A stretch of 64,000 nt of DNA from Mycolicibacterium duvalii (lineage in GTDB: Bacteria > Actinomycetota > Actinomycetes > Mycobacteriales > Mycobacteriaceae), in NCBI RefSeq assembly GCF_010726645.1, contig NZ_AP022563.1, positions 2,232,001 through 2,296,000 on the forward strand, given 5' to 3'. Under the pieces are notes generated by a model, which saw nothing but the letters and a program-made list of their open reading frames with translations, did no database searches and was not told the origin of the DNA. The translations under genes were made by a program, and so were the position numbers. Positions 7,581 to 17,085 of the stretch are shown in pieces. Position 1 is the first letter of the stretch. Each line of letters begins with the position of its first letter.

Positions 7581-8360
7581 ATGGGGGCGACAGGGTCGGC
7601 ACCGCGCCGCGGGTTCGGGATCGACGTCGGCGGCAGCGGGGTCAAGGGCGGGATCGTCGACCTCGACACCGGGTCGTTGATCGGTGACCGGTACAAGCTG
7701 CTGACCCCGCAACCGGCCACTCCCGAGGCGGTCGCGGCCACCATCGCCGAGGTGGTCGAGCACTTCGGGTGGGACGGGCCGCTCGGGGTCACCTACCCCG
7801 GAGTGGTGGCCGACGGGATCGTGCGCACCGCCGCCAATGTCGACAAGGCCTGGATCGGCTGCCACGCCGCACAGGTGATCGGGGATGCACTGCCGGGCCA
7901 GCGCGTCACCGTGCTCAACGATGCCGACGCCGCCGGTCTCGCCGAGGAGCGCTACGGCGCCGGGCGCGGCCACACCGGCGTCATCGTGCTGCTCACCTTC
8001 GGCACCGGGATCGGCTCGGCGGTCATCCACAACGGCGCCCTGCTGCCCAACACCGAGTTCGGCCACCTCGAGGTGGGCGGCAAGGAGGCCGAGCACCGCG
8101 CGGCCAGCTCGGTCAAGGAAGCGCAGGGCTGGTCCTACGAGCGGTGGACCAAAGAGGTCACCCGGGTGCTGGTGGCCATCGAGAACGCGATCTGGCCAGA
8201 TCTGTTCATCGCCGGCGGAGGCATCAGCCGCAAGGCCGACAAGTGGATCCCGCTGCTGCAGAACCGCACGCCGGTGGTCGCCGCGGCGCTGCGGAACAGC
8301 GCCGGCATCGTCGGCGCTGCGATGGCCGCGGAGGCCGACGTCACCGCTACTGCGCGGTAA
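7581..8360 (+). CDS. ppgK: Polyphosphate glucokinase
   Basis: This 259-residue ROK-family kinase phosphorylates glucose using inorganic polyphosphate (or ATP). The N-terminal phosphate-binding loop GFGIDVGGSGVKGG lies at residues 11-24, the sugar-binding LNDADAAG and LTFGTGIG motifs follow mid-protein, and the ENTEFGHLEV-type segment supplies the glucose-contacting glutamate. Length and sequence agree with Rv2702. The AGAGGAG ribosome site 6 nt upstream of ATG 7581 decides the start. It lies directly before sigA, with a 219-bp gap holding the sigA promoter. Confidence 0.96.
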   Translation: MGATGSAPRRGFGIDVGGSGVKGGIVDLDTGSLIGDRYKLLTPQPATPEAVAATIAEVVEHFGWDGPLGVTYPGVVADGIVRTAANVDKAWIGCHAAQVIGDALPGQRVTVLNDADAAGLAEERYGAGRGHTGVIVLLTFGTGIGSAVIHNGALLPNTEFGHLEVGGKEAEHRAASSVKEAQGWSYERWTKEVTRVLVAIENAIWPDLFIAGGGISRKADKWIPLLQNRTPVVAAALRNSAGIVGAAMAAEADVTATAR

Positions 8361-8440
8361 CTCCGGCAAATCCGCACGGAGGCCGGTGCGAGGCGGCGCG
8401 CGGATTTCGCCGCCGGGCACGGACCGGCCCGCACTGTCGT

Positions 8441-8446
8441 TACAAT
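8441..8446 (+). promoter_or_regulatory. -10 box of a sigA promoter
   Basis: TACAAT lies 134 nt before GTG 8580 in the ppgK-sigA gap. It is the best sigma-70-type -10 in this gap; no strong -35 is visible. Confidence 0.45.
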
Positions 8447-8579
8447 GGTCATCGGCGACCGCCCAGCCCACACCGCGGCGGAGCATCCCGAGATTGAGAT
8501 CACGCCGACATCGACATAGCCGACCCAATTTCGGTGGCGCATGACTGCGCCCCGAGACCGCACGACCGAGAGGGTGTAC

Positions 8580-10043
<1,464 letters not shown>

Positions 10044-10049
10044 CGAGAC

Positions 10050-10082
10050 TCCGCTGCCCTCGTCGCGCATGAGGGCAGCGGA
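10050..10082 (+). terminator. Hairpin terminator after sigA
   Basis: A 12-bp perfect stem (10050-10061 with 10071-10082) with a 9-nt loop starts 7 bp after the sigA stop. There is no U-tract, as is common for mycobacterial terminators. It also lies downstream of the convergent PGRS-like gene and may serve both. Confidence 0.75.
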
Positions 10083-10123
10083 ACAGCATTGAGCCGAACG
10101 ACTTTCGGTTCAGCCGGGTCGGC

Positions 10124-11788
10124 TCACCTCGCGTCGCCGGACCGGCTGCCGCCGCCGCTGCCGGCCGATCCTCCGTCGCCGCCACTGCCACCACGGCTGC
10201 CCGCCGGGCCGCTGCCCGACGAGCCGGACGCGCCCGAGGTTCCTGCGGCGCCGTCACCCGAAGGCCCGCCGTCACCGCCGCGACCGCCGGCGCCGCCACG
10301 GCCTCCGCCACCGACCGCGCCGTCGTCACCGTCTGCGCCGGCAGCGCCCTGTTCGCTTCCTGCGCCGCCGCGGCCGCCCGTGCCGCCGATGCCACCGTCG
10401 CCGCCCACACCGCCGACTCCGCCGCGTCCGCCGTTGCCGCCGGCACCGGCCTCGACCGGGCCCGCGTCCGGGTCGGACACATCGGCTCCGCCCCTGCCGC
10501 CATCACCCCCGGTACCGCCCACGGCGCCGTCGCCACCGGTGCCGCCGGCACCTCCGAGGCCGCCGGCGCCGCCGTCGCCGGTGAGGCGGCCACCGCGGCC
10601 GCCCGCTCCGCCGTTGCCGCCGGGGGTGCCGTTGAGGCCGGCCGCACCGGTTCCGCCGGCGCCGCCGTCGCCGCCGACGCCGCCGAAGCCGAGGCCCTGG
10701 CCGATCTTGACGTCGCCTCCGGCCCCGCCGTTGCCGCCGCGGGCCCCGGTGCCACCGGCGCCGCCGTTGCCACCGGCGTTGCCGAACACCCCGGCGCCCG
10801 GGCCGGTGTCCTGGGCCAGCCCGGCGTCCCCACCGTCGCCGCCCGCGCCGTAGCCGGCCCCGTTGCCGCCGTCGCCGCCGGCGCCGCCGATCGTCCAGGT
10901 GTGGCGGGGGCTGAACCATGAGGTCGTGCCCTGGCCCTTGCCGCCCCGGCCGCCGGCCTGGTCCGAGCCCGGCCGACCGTCCGCACCCCGCCCGCCGTCG
11001 CGCCCGGTCAGCACATCGTCGACGACGTCGTTGGAGTAGGGCACGCCGGTGTCGCCGAGATAGTTCGGAAGTCCGGTGGCGGCCTGCCCGCGACCGGCGA
11101 AGTTCACCCCGTCGAAGCCCGCGCCCCCGGCGCCGCCGTTGCCACCTTTTCCGCCGTTGCCGTGCAAGCGTCCCGCGGCCCCGCCGGCGCCGCCGTGGCC
11201 GCCGGCGATCCCGACGGTGCCGTCCGCGCCGTGTCCGCCGTCGCCGCCGTCGCCGGTCGTCGCGAACAGTCCGGCCCGGCCGCCGTCGCCGCCGTCCTGC
11301 CCGGGGTGAAAGCCGTCGCCACCGCGACCGCCATTACCGCCAAACAGGCCCCCGTTGCCACCATTGCCGCCCCGTGCACCGTCGCCGCCGTTTCCGAACA
11401 ACAGCCCGCCGTTGCCACCCCGGCAGGCAGCACCCTCGCAGTCGTCGGGGGCATCGAGTCCGTCGCCGATCAGCCAGCCCCCCGGGCCGACCATCGGACG
11501 TGCGGGCGCCGCGGCGAAAGTCAGCTGTCCGGCGGAGTCGGAGTCCCGAGTGTTCCCGGCGCCCGCCGACTCGAGCCACCAGAATGCCGGCTGAGCTGCC
11601 GATTCGATCTCGAGCACAGAATCGGCGGACGCCAGCGCGATCTCGGCTCTGCTGATGTCAGCCGGGCTGGGATCGAAGCCGAAAAGCAAACCCACCCCGA
11701 TCACGGTTGCGCCGCCGGTCCCGGCAAGAAGCCAGTGCCGAATCGCGCGCCCGTCGTTCGCCTGTCCTGCCTCCGGCCGAAGCGCCAT
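10124..11788 (-). CDS. PGRS-like glycine-rich protein lacking a PE domain
   Basis: This 554-residue protein has a short basic N-terminus, one hydrophobic helix (residues 19-38, a signal anchor), a normal-composition segment (39-105), a [15 protein letters not shown] motif with two cysteines (117, 122), then about 430 residues dominated by GGAGG/GGNGG/GGDGG repeats. One non-repetitive interruption near residues 230-275 contains [15 protein letters not shown]. The repeat style equals PE_PGRS proteins, but no PE or PPE domain is present. ATG 11788 has a strong GGAGGGG ribosome site. It is not between sigA and sigB in M. tuberculosis, so it is a lineage-specific insertion. A cell-envelope or surface location is inferred; the function is unknown. 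Confidence 0.82.
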   Translation of the reverse strand: MALRPEAGQANDGRAIRHWLLAGTGGATVIGVGLLFGFDPSPADISRAEIALASADSVLEIESAAQPAFWWLESAGAGNTRDSDSAGQLTFAAAPARPMVGPGGWLIGDGLDAPDDCEGAACRGGNGGLLFGNGGDGARGGNGGNGGLFGGNGGRGGDGFHPGQDGGDGGRAGLFATTGDGGDGGHGADGTVGIAGGHGGAGGAAGRLHGNGGKGGNGGAGGAGFDGVNFAGRGQAATGLPNYLGDTGVPYSNDVVDDVLTGRDGGRGADGRPGSDQAGGRGGKGQGTTSWFSPRHTWTIGGAGGDGGNGAGYGAGGDGGDAGLAQDTGPGAGVFGNAGGNGGAGGTGARGGNGGAGGDVKIGQGLGFGGVGGDGGAGGTGAAGLNGTPGGNGGAGGRGGRLTGDGGAGGLGGAGGTGGDGAVGGTGGDGGRGGADVSDPDAGPVEAGAGGNGGRGGVGGVGGDGGIGGTGGRGGAGSEQGAAGADGDDGAVGGGGRGGAGGRGGDGGPSGDGAAGTSGASGSSGSGPAGSRGGSGGDGGSAGSGGGSRSGDAR

Positions 11789-11827
11789 GCGCTGCTCTCC
11801 CCTCCGCTGAGCACCATCGCTTGCTGG

Positions 11828-11859
11828 AATTTAACATGGCAAATTGTCCATGCCGTCAA
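11828..11859 (-). promoter_or_regulatory. Promoter with embedded palindrome for the PGRS-like gene
   Basis: On the minus strand TTGACG (11859-11854) is a good -35. TGTTAA (11836-11831, 17-bp spacing) or TAAATT (11833-11828) can serve as -10. The spacer is almost filled by an imperfect palindrome at 11835-11852 (CATGG..AA/TT..CCATG), an operator-like arrangement. Confidence 0.5.
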
Positions 11860-11894
11860 CGCAGGCGTGGCTCAGCGGGTCGGCGCGTCGAAGT

Positions 11895-12677
11895 TCAGCG
11901 CTTGCGTTCGCGCACTTTGTACGTCGAGGGCCACGATTCCCGCGTCTCGTCGCCGACCAGAGGCACACCCTTGCTGCCGATCCGGACGTCGTAGGCTTCC
12001 TTGCCCGGACCGGCTTCGCGGTTGGCGTGCTCGGTGGCCAGATAGATCAATTGGTCGATCTCGGCTTCGGCGAACGCGACGAACGTGGTCTTGCGGACGA
12101 TCTCCTCGGCTGGGGGCACCATCCGGTCGGGAAGCACGCGGCTCAGCAGAGCGGCGACACCCAACAGCGAGAACGGCACCACCCAGTAACAGATGAAGGA
12201 CAGTGGCGTTCGGGTGTCGAGGATGGTCGCGTCGCCGTACACCAGGGGCGGGATCGCCGACGAGACCGTCATGCCGGCGAATGCCGCGATCCAAATCCAG
12301 GTCAGGACACCGGTGATGCGCGCGAACACGTCGCTCTCCACCACCTCTTTGGGCTGGCCCACTTCGGCGAACTCGCGCACGAACGGCTTGCCGATCAGCG
12401 CTCCCACCAGCGCCACCAGGAAAATGCCGGCGCTGCTCAGCGGCTGCAGCCAGCGCTCCAGAAACGACTGGCTACCGACGAAGGTCAGTACGGTCAGCAG
12501 CAGAAACGTTGCCAGCGCACCGATTTCCAGGGTCCGTCCGGCCGCGTTCCGAATCTGCGCGACGACGAATACGGCGACCGCCACCGCGAGCGCGACCAGG
12601 ACGGCCGTACCAAAAGGTACGTTGCCGACCAGAACCCAGTAGACGATCCAGGGTGCAAAGCCAGAAAGAATGCCCAC
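11895..12677 (-). CDS. Multispanning membrane protein of unknown function
   Basis: This 260-residue protein has about six hydrophobic segments (near residues 7-25, 28-45, 52-70, 80-100, 120-140 and 160-185). A 75-residue hydrophilic C-terminal tail (from VLPDRMVPPAEE on) is rich in charge and ends in Lys/Arg. I do not recognise the family. It is on the same strand as, and 106 bp upstream of, the PGRS-like gene, so it may share transcription, but the PGRS-like gene has its own promoter. ATG 12677 starts MGILSGFAPWIVYW. It is not part of the M. tuberculosis sigA-sigB interval as I remember it. Confidence 0.7.
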   Translation of the reverse strand: MGILSGFAPWIVYWVLVGNVPFGTAVLVALAVAVAVFVVAQIRNAAGRTLEIGALATFLLLTVLTFVGSQSFLERWLQPLSSAGIFLVALVGALIGKPFVREFAEVGQPKEVVESDVFARITGVLTWIWIAAFAGMTVSSAIPPLVYGDATILDTRTPLSFICYWVVPFSLLGVAALLSRVLPDRMVPPAEEIVRKTTFVAFAEAEIDQLIYLATEHANREAGPGKEAYDVRIGSKGVPLVGDETRESWPSTYKVRERKR

Positions 12678-12725
12678 AGGTGGGCAGTGTATTGAGTCAC
12701 GACACCGCCGCGGACATGCCCTGCG

Positions 12726-13094
12726 TCACGCCGGCGCGATCGGGCCGAACAGCCCGTCTCGGCCGGGCAGGTAGGGAGTGACGCGGATCACAGCTTGGAT
12801 GGGCAGTTCTCCGTACAAATGCGGGAACACCATGCCATCGGGATCGGTCGGGACCCCTGGTTCCCACCGAACAGGAGAGGTGAGCCGTGCCGCGTCGACG
12901 CGCAACAACAGCAGGTCTGTGCGACCGGCATAGAGGCGGTTGGCGGGCAGATGCGCCTGAGCGGGTGTGGACAGGTGAACGAATCCCACCGAAGCCAGCG
13001 ACTCGGGCCGGTGCACGCCGCGTTCCTGTGCTTTCGCCCAGTCGGCGGTGCTGCACAGGTGCACCAGCACGCCCCCGGCGCGAGTTTGGTTCAT
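12726..13094 (-). CDS. DUF952 family protein
   Basis: This 122-residue protein has the DUF952 pattern: an early LVHLCSTADWAKAQERG strand-helix, a central GFVHLSTPAQ motif, LLLLRVD and a late HLYGELPIQAVI. DUF952 proteins are small, glutathione-S-transferase-unrelated cytosolic proteins without assigned function, sometimes fused to other enzymes. ATG 13094 (MNQTRAGG) was chosen; upstream in-frame starts give non-conserved sequence. It is divergent from the DUF7455 gene, with a 133-bp shared promoter region. Confidence 0.78.
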   Translation of the reverse strand: MNQTRAGGVLVHLCSTADWAKAQERGVHRPESLASVGFVHLSTPAQAHLPANRLYAGRTDLLLLRVDAARLTSPVRWEPGVPTDPDGMVFPHLYGELPIQAVIRVTPYLPGRDGLFGPIAPA

Positions 13095-13227
13095 ACTGCC
13101 GTTCCGTCCCTGTCGCAATTCGGCTGCCGGTGAAACACGACACACCTGTAAACCCCCGGGGAACAACGCCGGAAGCCCAAACGTCTGACAGAGTAAGAGA
13201 TACGTCGCTACACCCCATGGAGGTGCC

Positions 13228-13419
13228 ATGACCGCAACGCTGACCAGTCCCGAACTGACCAAGGCTGATCGCTGCGATCGTTGCGGCGCCGCCGCACGGG
13301 TTCGCGCCAAGCTGCCGTCGGGGGCGGAACTGCTGTTCTGCCAACATCACGCCAATGAGCACGAGGCCAAGTTGATCGCCATGGCCGCCGTCCTCGAGGT
13401 GAGCCCGGTGGAGGCCTAG
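13228..13419 (+). CDS. Small zinc-binding DUF7455-type protein
   Basis: This 63-residue protein contains CDRCGAAA (residues 16-23) and a later CQHHANEH segment, giving a Cys/Cys/Cys/His-type zinc site. It matches a very widely conserved actinobacterial small protein now classed as DUF7455. The GGAGGTGCC ribosome site immediately before ATG 13228 and the conserved position before the YihY-like gene support it. In the M. tuberculosis annotation this strand at the same place was overlooked, as I recall. The function is unknown. Confidence 0.85.
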   Translation: MTATLTSPELTKADRCDRCGAAARVRAKLPSGAELLFCQHHANEHEAKLIAMAAVLEVSPVEA

Positions 13420-13446
13420 CCGTCGATCGACCATGCTGGTCTGGTC

Positions 13447-14415
13447 ATGGGTGACCAGTCAGCGGCGCAGGCGAAGCGGTCGTCATCCCGTCACCACCTT
13501 CGTCACCTGACCGTCCGCACACTGTCGAAAAGCTGGGACGATTCCATCTTCTCGGAATCAGCTCAGGCTGCGTTCTGGTGCGCGCTGTCGCTGCCGCCGC
13601 TGCTGCTGGGCATGCTCGGCAGCCTGGCCTACGTGGCTCCGCTGTTCGGCCCGGATACGTTGCCGACCATCGAGAGCCAGCTGATCAGCCTGGCCGACCG
13701 GTTCTTCTCCCCCAATGTGGTCGTCGAGATCATCGAACCCACGGTGCGCGACATCATCCTGGGCGCCCGGGGGGAGGTCGTGTCGCTCGGTTTCGTGATC
13801 TCGCTGTGGGCGGGCTCCTCGGCGATTTCGGCGTTCGTCGACTCGATCACCGAGGCGCACGGCCAGACCGAACTGCGGCACCCGGTGCGGCAGCGGTTCT
13901 ACGCCCTGGGCCTGTATGTGGTGATGCTGATCGGCGCGATCCTCGCGGCGCCGTTTCTGGCCCTGGGTCCGCGCAAGGTCGCCGAGTTCATCCCCGACAG
14001 CTGGGACCGCGCGCTGCAGTTCGGTACGTATCCCGTGCTGTTCCTCGGGCTGCTGGTCGCGGTGAACGTGCTGTACCGGGTTTCGCTGCCCCGACCCCTG
14101 CCCTCGCATCGCCTGCTCCTCGGCTCGGTGCTGGCGGCCGTGGTCTTCCTGATCGCCACGTGGGGGTTGCGGCTGTACCTGACCTGGATCACCAGCACCG
14201 GCTACACCTACGGCGCACTGGCCACTCCGATCGCGTTCTTGTTGTTCGCCTTCTTCCTCGGTTTCGCGATCATGATCGGCGCCGAACTCAACGCCGCGGT
14301 CGAAGAGGAATGGCCGGCCCCCGACACCCACGCCAACCGGCTGCGCAACTGGCTGGAGGGCCGTGGTGCCACGGTTTCCGACGACAGCGGAGGGACCGGT
14401 CGCGCTACTTCTTGA
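13447..14415 (+). CDS. YihY/BrkB-family membrane protein (Rv2707-like)
   Basis: This 322-residue protein has a basic N-terminus with SKSWDDSIFSESAQAAFWCALSLPP, then six predicted transmembrane helices between residues 40 and 285, matching the YihY/virulence factor BrkB family. Despite an old RNase BN label, the family comprises inner-membrane proteins, possibly transporters; the substrate is unknown. The last 11 bases overlap the 3' end of the convergent DUF3039 gene (14405-14415), so the two mRNAs are complementary at their ends. Confidence 0.87.
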   Translation: MGDQSAAQAKRSSSRHHLRHLTVRTLSKSWDDSIFSESAQAAFWCALSLPPLLLGMLGSLAYVAPLFGPDTLPTIESQLISLADRFFSPNVVVEIIEPTVRDIILGARGEVVSLGFVISLWAGSSAISAFVDSITEAHGQTELRHPVRQRFYALGLYVVMLIGAILAAPFLALGPRKVAEFIPDSWDRALQFGTYPVLFLGLLVAVNVLYRVSLPRPLPSHRLLLGSVLAAVVFLIATWGLRLYLTWITSTGYTYGALATPIAFLLFAFFLGFAIMIGAELNAAVEEEWPAPDTHANRLRNWLEGRGATVSDDSGGTGRATS

Positions 14416-14641
14416 GCTGCTCGTAGATGCGCTTGCAGTCCGGGCACACCGGCGAGCCGGGCTTCGCAGAGCGCGTCACCGGAAACACCTCACCGCACAA
14501 GGCGACGACGTGGGTGCCCATCACCGCGCTCTCGGCGATCTTGTCCTTCTTCACATAGTGGAAGAACTTCGGGGTGTCATCGTCGGTCCCGTCGTCGACG
14601 CGTTCGTCGGTGTCGGTGCGCTCGATCGTCTGGGTCTCCAT
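14405..14641 (-). CDS. DUF3039 protein (Rv2708c-like)
   Basis: This 78-residue protein has an acidic, Thr/Asp-rich first 25 residues, then the conserved FFHYVKKDKIAES and HVVALCGEVFPVT segments and a C-terminal VCPDCKRIYEQL motif. The CxxC with the upstream cysteine suggests a metal site. It matches DUF3039, a small actinobacterial family without known function. ATG 14641 begins METQTIERTD. Its 3' end overlaps the convergent YihY-like gene by 11 bp, and it is divergent from the gene starting at 14748. Confidence 0.87.
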   Translation of the reverse strand: METQTIERTDTDERVDDGTDDDTPKFFHYVKKDKIAESAVMGTHVVALCGEVFPVTRSAKPGSPVCPDCKRIYEQLKK

Positions 14642-14747
14642 GCGCCTATTGTGCCCGGCTGTCGATCGGTAAGAAATGCGGCGGGTCCGCACCGCTGCAA
14701 ATATGCGACAGTGGAGTCATGACATCGCGACCGGATCAGGGTCACGC

Positions 14748-15149
14748 GTGCGTGACCACGATCTGAACTTCGACGACGACGGACGCCCGGTCCTGATCAC
14801 CCGGGCCGCACCCGCCTACGAAGAGCAACACCGTCAGCGAGTACGGAAGTACCTGACGTTGATGTCGTTCCGCATCCCCTCGCTGATCCTGGCCGCGGTC
14901 GCCTACGGCATCTGGCACAACGGGCTGATCTCGCTGGCCATCATCGTCGCCGCGATTCCGCTGCCGTGGATGGCGGTGTTGATCGCCAACGACAGGCCGC
15001 CGCGCACGGCCGAGGAGCCGCGACGCTACGACTCGCCGCGCCGGATCCCGCTGTTTCCGACTGCCGAGCAACCGGCGATCTACAGCCGCTCGGTCACCGA
15101 GACGCCGCAATCGGGCACCGCGGAATTCCGCGACGATCGTCCGAGCTGA
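14748..15149 (+). CDS. DUF3099 family membrane protein (Rv2709-like)
   Basis: This 133-residue protein begins MRDHDLNFDDDGRPVLITRA and has two transmembrane helices (about residues 44-85) with a conserved PLPWMAVLIANDRPP segment after the second, followed by a hydrophilic tail. The pattern fits the DUF3099 family of actinobacterial membrane proteins. The GTG at 14748 was chosen to match Rv2709; an in-frame ATG at 14703 would add 15 residues and cannot be excluded. It precedes sigB, which has its own stress promoter. Confidence 0.78.
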   Translation: MRDHDLNFDDDGRPVLITRAAPAYEEQHRQRVRKYLTLMSFRIPSLILAAVAYGIWHNGLISLAIIVAAIPLPWMAVLIANDRPPRTAEEPRRYDSPRRIPLFPTAEQPAIYSRSVTETPQSGTAEFRDDRPS

Positions 15150-15232
15150 GCCGCTTCTCTTCCCTTTCTCAGCACATTCTCAGGTCGTCGGCGAAAAACC
15201 GCAGATCAGAACGTGTGAAGGCCTCCAAAGCC

Positions 15233-15260
15233 GGGAACTCAATGCGCGTCTAGGGCGTTG
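15233..15260 (+). promoter_or_regulatory. SigE/SigH-type stress promoter of sigB
   Basis: GGGAAC (15233-15238) and CGTTG (15256-15260), separated by 17 bp, match the mycobacterial SigE/SigH consensus. The predicted start lies about 30 bp before sigB. Confidence 0.8.
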
Positions 15261-15296
15261 TAAGTCTCGAATGTTCCACCCGATCAGGAGGCCGTC

Positions 15297-16256
15297 ATGG
15301 CAAATGCCACCACCAGCCGCGTTGACCAAGACCTGGACGCTCAGAGCCCAGCCGCAGACCTGGTGCGGGTGTACCTGAACGGAATCGGCAAGACCGCGTT
15401 GCTCACGGCCGCCGATGAGGTCGAGTTGGCCAAGCGGATTGAGGCGGGGCTGTATGCCCGGCATCTCCTCGAGACGCGGAAACGCCTGGGTGAGAACCGC
15501 AAACGCGATCTGGCCGCGGTCGTGCGGGATGGCGAGGCGGCGCGGCGGCACCTGTTGGAGGCCAACCTGCGCCTGGTGGTTTCGCTGGCCAAGCGCTACA
15601 CCGGTCGCGGTATGCCGCTGCTGGATCTGATCCAGGAGGGCAACCTGGGTCTGATCCGCGCGATGGAGAAGTTCGATTACGCCAAGGGTTTCAAGTTCTC
15701 CACCTATGCCACCTGGTGGATTCGGCAGGCCATCACGCGCGGCATGGCCGATCAGAGCCGCACCATCCGACTGCCTGTGCACCTGGTCGAACAGGTCAAC
15801 AAGCTGGCCCGGATCAAGCGGGAGATGCACCAGCACCTGGGCCGCGAGGCGACCGACGAGGAACTGGCCGAGGAGTCGGGCATTCCGGTGGAGAAGATCA
15901 ACGACCTGCTCGAGCACAGCCGCGACCCCGTGAGCCTGGACATGCCGGTCGGCAGTGACGAGGAGGCTCCGCTGGGCGACTTCATCGAGGACGCCGAGGC
16001 CATGTCGGCTGAGAACGCGGTGATCTCGGAGTTGCTGCACACCGACATCCGCTACGTGCTGGCGACACTCGACGAGCGCGAGCAGCAGGTGATCCGGCTG
16101 CGGTTCGGGCTCGACGACGGCCAGCCCCGCACGCTGGATCAGATCGGCAAGTTGTTCGGCCTCTCGCGCGAACGTGTGCGTCAGATCGAACGTGAAGTGA
16201 TGGCCAAGCTCCGCAACGGTGAGCGGGCCGACCGCCTACGCTCGTACGCGAGTTGA
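15297..16256 (+). CDS. sigB: Alternative principal-like sigma factor SigB
   Basis: This 319-residue group 2 sigma factor contains regions 1.2 ([13 protein letters not shown]), 2 ([47 protein letters not shown]), 3 and 4.2 ([18 protein letters not shown]), but lacks the long N-terminal extension of SigA. SigB governs stress and stationary-phase genes in mycobacteria. The AGGAGG ribosome site 6 nt before ATG 15297 decides the start. The stress promoter upstream places it under SigE/SigH. It is followed by a 32-bp perfect palindrome and then ideR, the classic mycobacterial sigB-ideR order. Confidence 0.97.
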   Translation: MANATTSRVDQDLDAQSPAADLVRVYLNGIGKTALLTAADEVELAKRIEAGLYARHLLETRKRLGENRKRDLAAVVRDGEAARRHLLEANLRLVVSLAKRYTGRGMPLLDLIQEGNLGLIRAMEKFDYAKGFKFSTYATWWIRQAITRGMADQSRTIRLPVHLVEQVNKLARIKREMHQHLGREATDEELAEESGIPVEKINDLLEHSRDPVSLDMPVGSDEEAPLGDFIEDAEAMSAENAVISELLHTDIRYVLATLDEREQQVIRLRFGLDDGQPRTLDQIGKLFGLSRERVRQIEREVMAKLRNGERADRLRSYAS

Positions 16257-16266
16257 CCTTTTTCAT

Positions 16267-16298
16267 CACGAGGGCCCGCCGATCGGCGGGCCCTCGTG
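16267..16298 (+). terminator. Terminator after sigB (32-bp perfect palindrome)
   Basis: Two 16-nt arms (16267-16282 and 16283-16298) are perfectly complementary and begin 11 bp after the sigB stop. The left flank is T-rich (CTTTTTC), so it could also stop leftward transcription. It separates sigB from ideR. Confidence 0.85.
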
Positions 16299-16387
16299 CT
16301 GTACCTGCGATGTGGCGCGCGTCGCCACACGAAGCGCGCTGTTCAGGTGTGCGAAACGGTAGACTCGCCCGGGACGGAGGGTGTGCC

Positions 16388-17080
16388 ATGAATGATCTAG
16401 TCGATACCACCGAGATGTACCTGCGCACGATCTACGACCTCGAAGAGGAGGGCGTGATCCCACTGCGCGCGCGCATCGCCGAGCGTCTCGAACAGAGTGG
16501 CCCCACCGTCAGCCAGACCGTTTCCCGCATGGAGCGCGACGGACTCTTGCACGTCGCCGGCGACCGGCACCTCGAGCTCACCGACAAAGGTCGGGCGTTG
16601 GCGGTGGCCGTGATGCGCAAGCACCGGCTGGCCGAACGGTTGCTCGTCGACGTGATCGGGCTGCCCTGGGAGGAAGTCCACGCCGAGGCCTGCCGCTGGG
16701 AGCACGTGATGAGCGTCGATGTCGAGCGGCGTCTGGTGCAGGTGCTCGACAACCCGACCACGTCGCCGTTCGGTAACCCGATTCCCGGACTGTCCGAACT
16801 CGGTCTTGGCGACCAGCTCATCGACGAAGCGTTCAACCTGGTGCGCCTGACCGAGCTGCCTGCGGGTATGCCCGTCGCCGTGGTGGTTCGCCAACTCACC
16901 GAGCACGTCCAGGGCGATGTCGAATTGATCAGCCGGCTCAAGGACGCCGGCGTTGTGCCCAACGCCCGCGTGACGGTTCAGCTCAACGACCACGGCGGGG
17001 TCATGATCGTCATCCCCGGCCACGAGCAGGTCGAACTGCCTCACGACATGGCGCATGCCGTGAAGGTCGAAAAGGTCTGA
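16388..17080 (+). CDS. ideR: Iron-dependent repressor IdeR
   Basis: This 230-residue DtxR-family regulator represses siderophore genes and activates iron storage when Fe2+ is bound. An N-terminal winged helix (LEQSGPTVSQTVSRMERDGLL) is followed by a dimerisation domain and a C-terminal SH3-like domain. All metal ligands are visible: Met10, Cys102, Glu105 and His106 for one site, His79, Glu83 and His98 for the other. A TAGACT -10-like box at 16360-16365 and a GGAGG ribosome site precede ATG 16388. The gene is upstream of, and convergent with, the DUF4192 gene. Confidence 0.97.
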   Translation: MNDLVDTTEMYLRTIYDLEEEGVIPLRARIAERLEQSGPTVSQTVSRMERDGLLHVAGDRHLELTDKGRALAVAVMRKHRLAERLLVDVIGLPWEEVHAEACRWEHVMSVDVERRLVQVLDNPTTSPFGNPIPGLSELGLGDQLIDEAFNLVRLTELPAGMPVAVVVRQLTEHVQGDVELISRLKDAGVVPNARVTVQLNDHGGVMIVIPGHEQVELPHDMAHAVKVEKV

Positions 17081-17085
17081 GCCGT

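Noticed and set aside
10089..10853. Long Pro-rich open frame on the plus strand
   Set aside because: It is the antisense of the Gly-rich PGRS-like gene; codons for Gly on one strand read as Pro on the other, and there is no ribosome site.
10124..11530. Dense short repeats resembling a repeat array
   Set aside because: The repeats are imperfect Gly codon repeats in frame, without uniform spacers, so this is not a CRISPR array.
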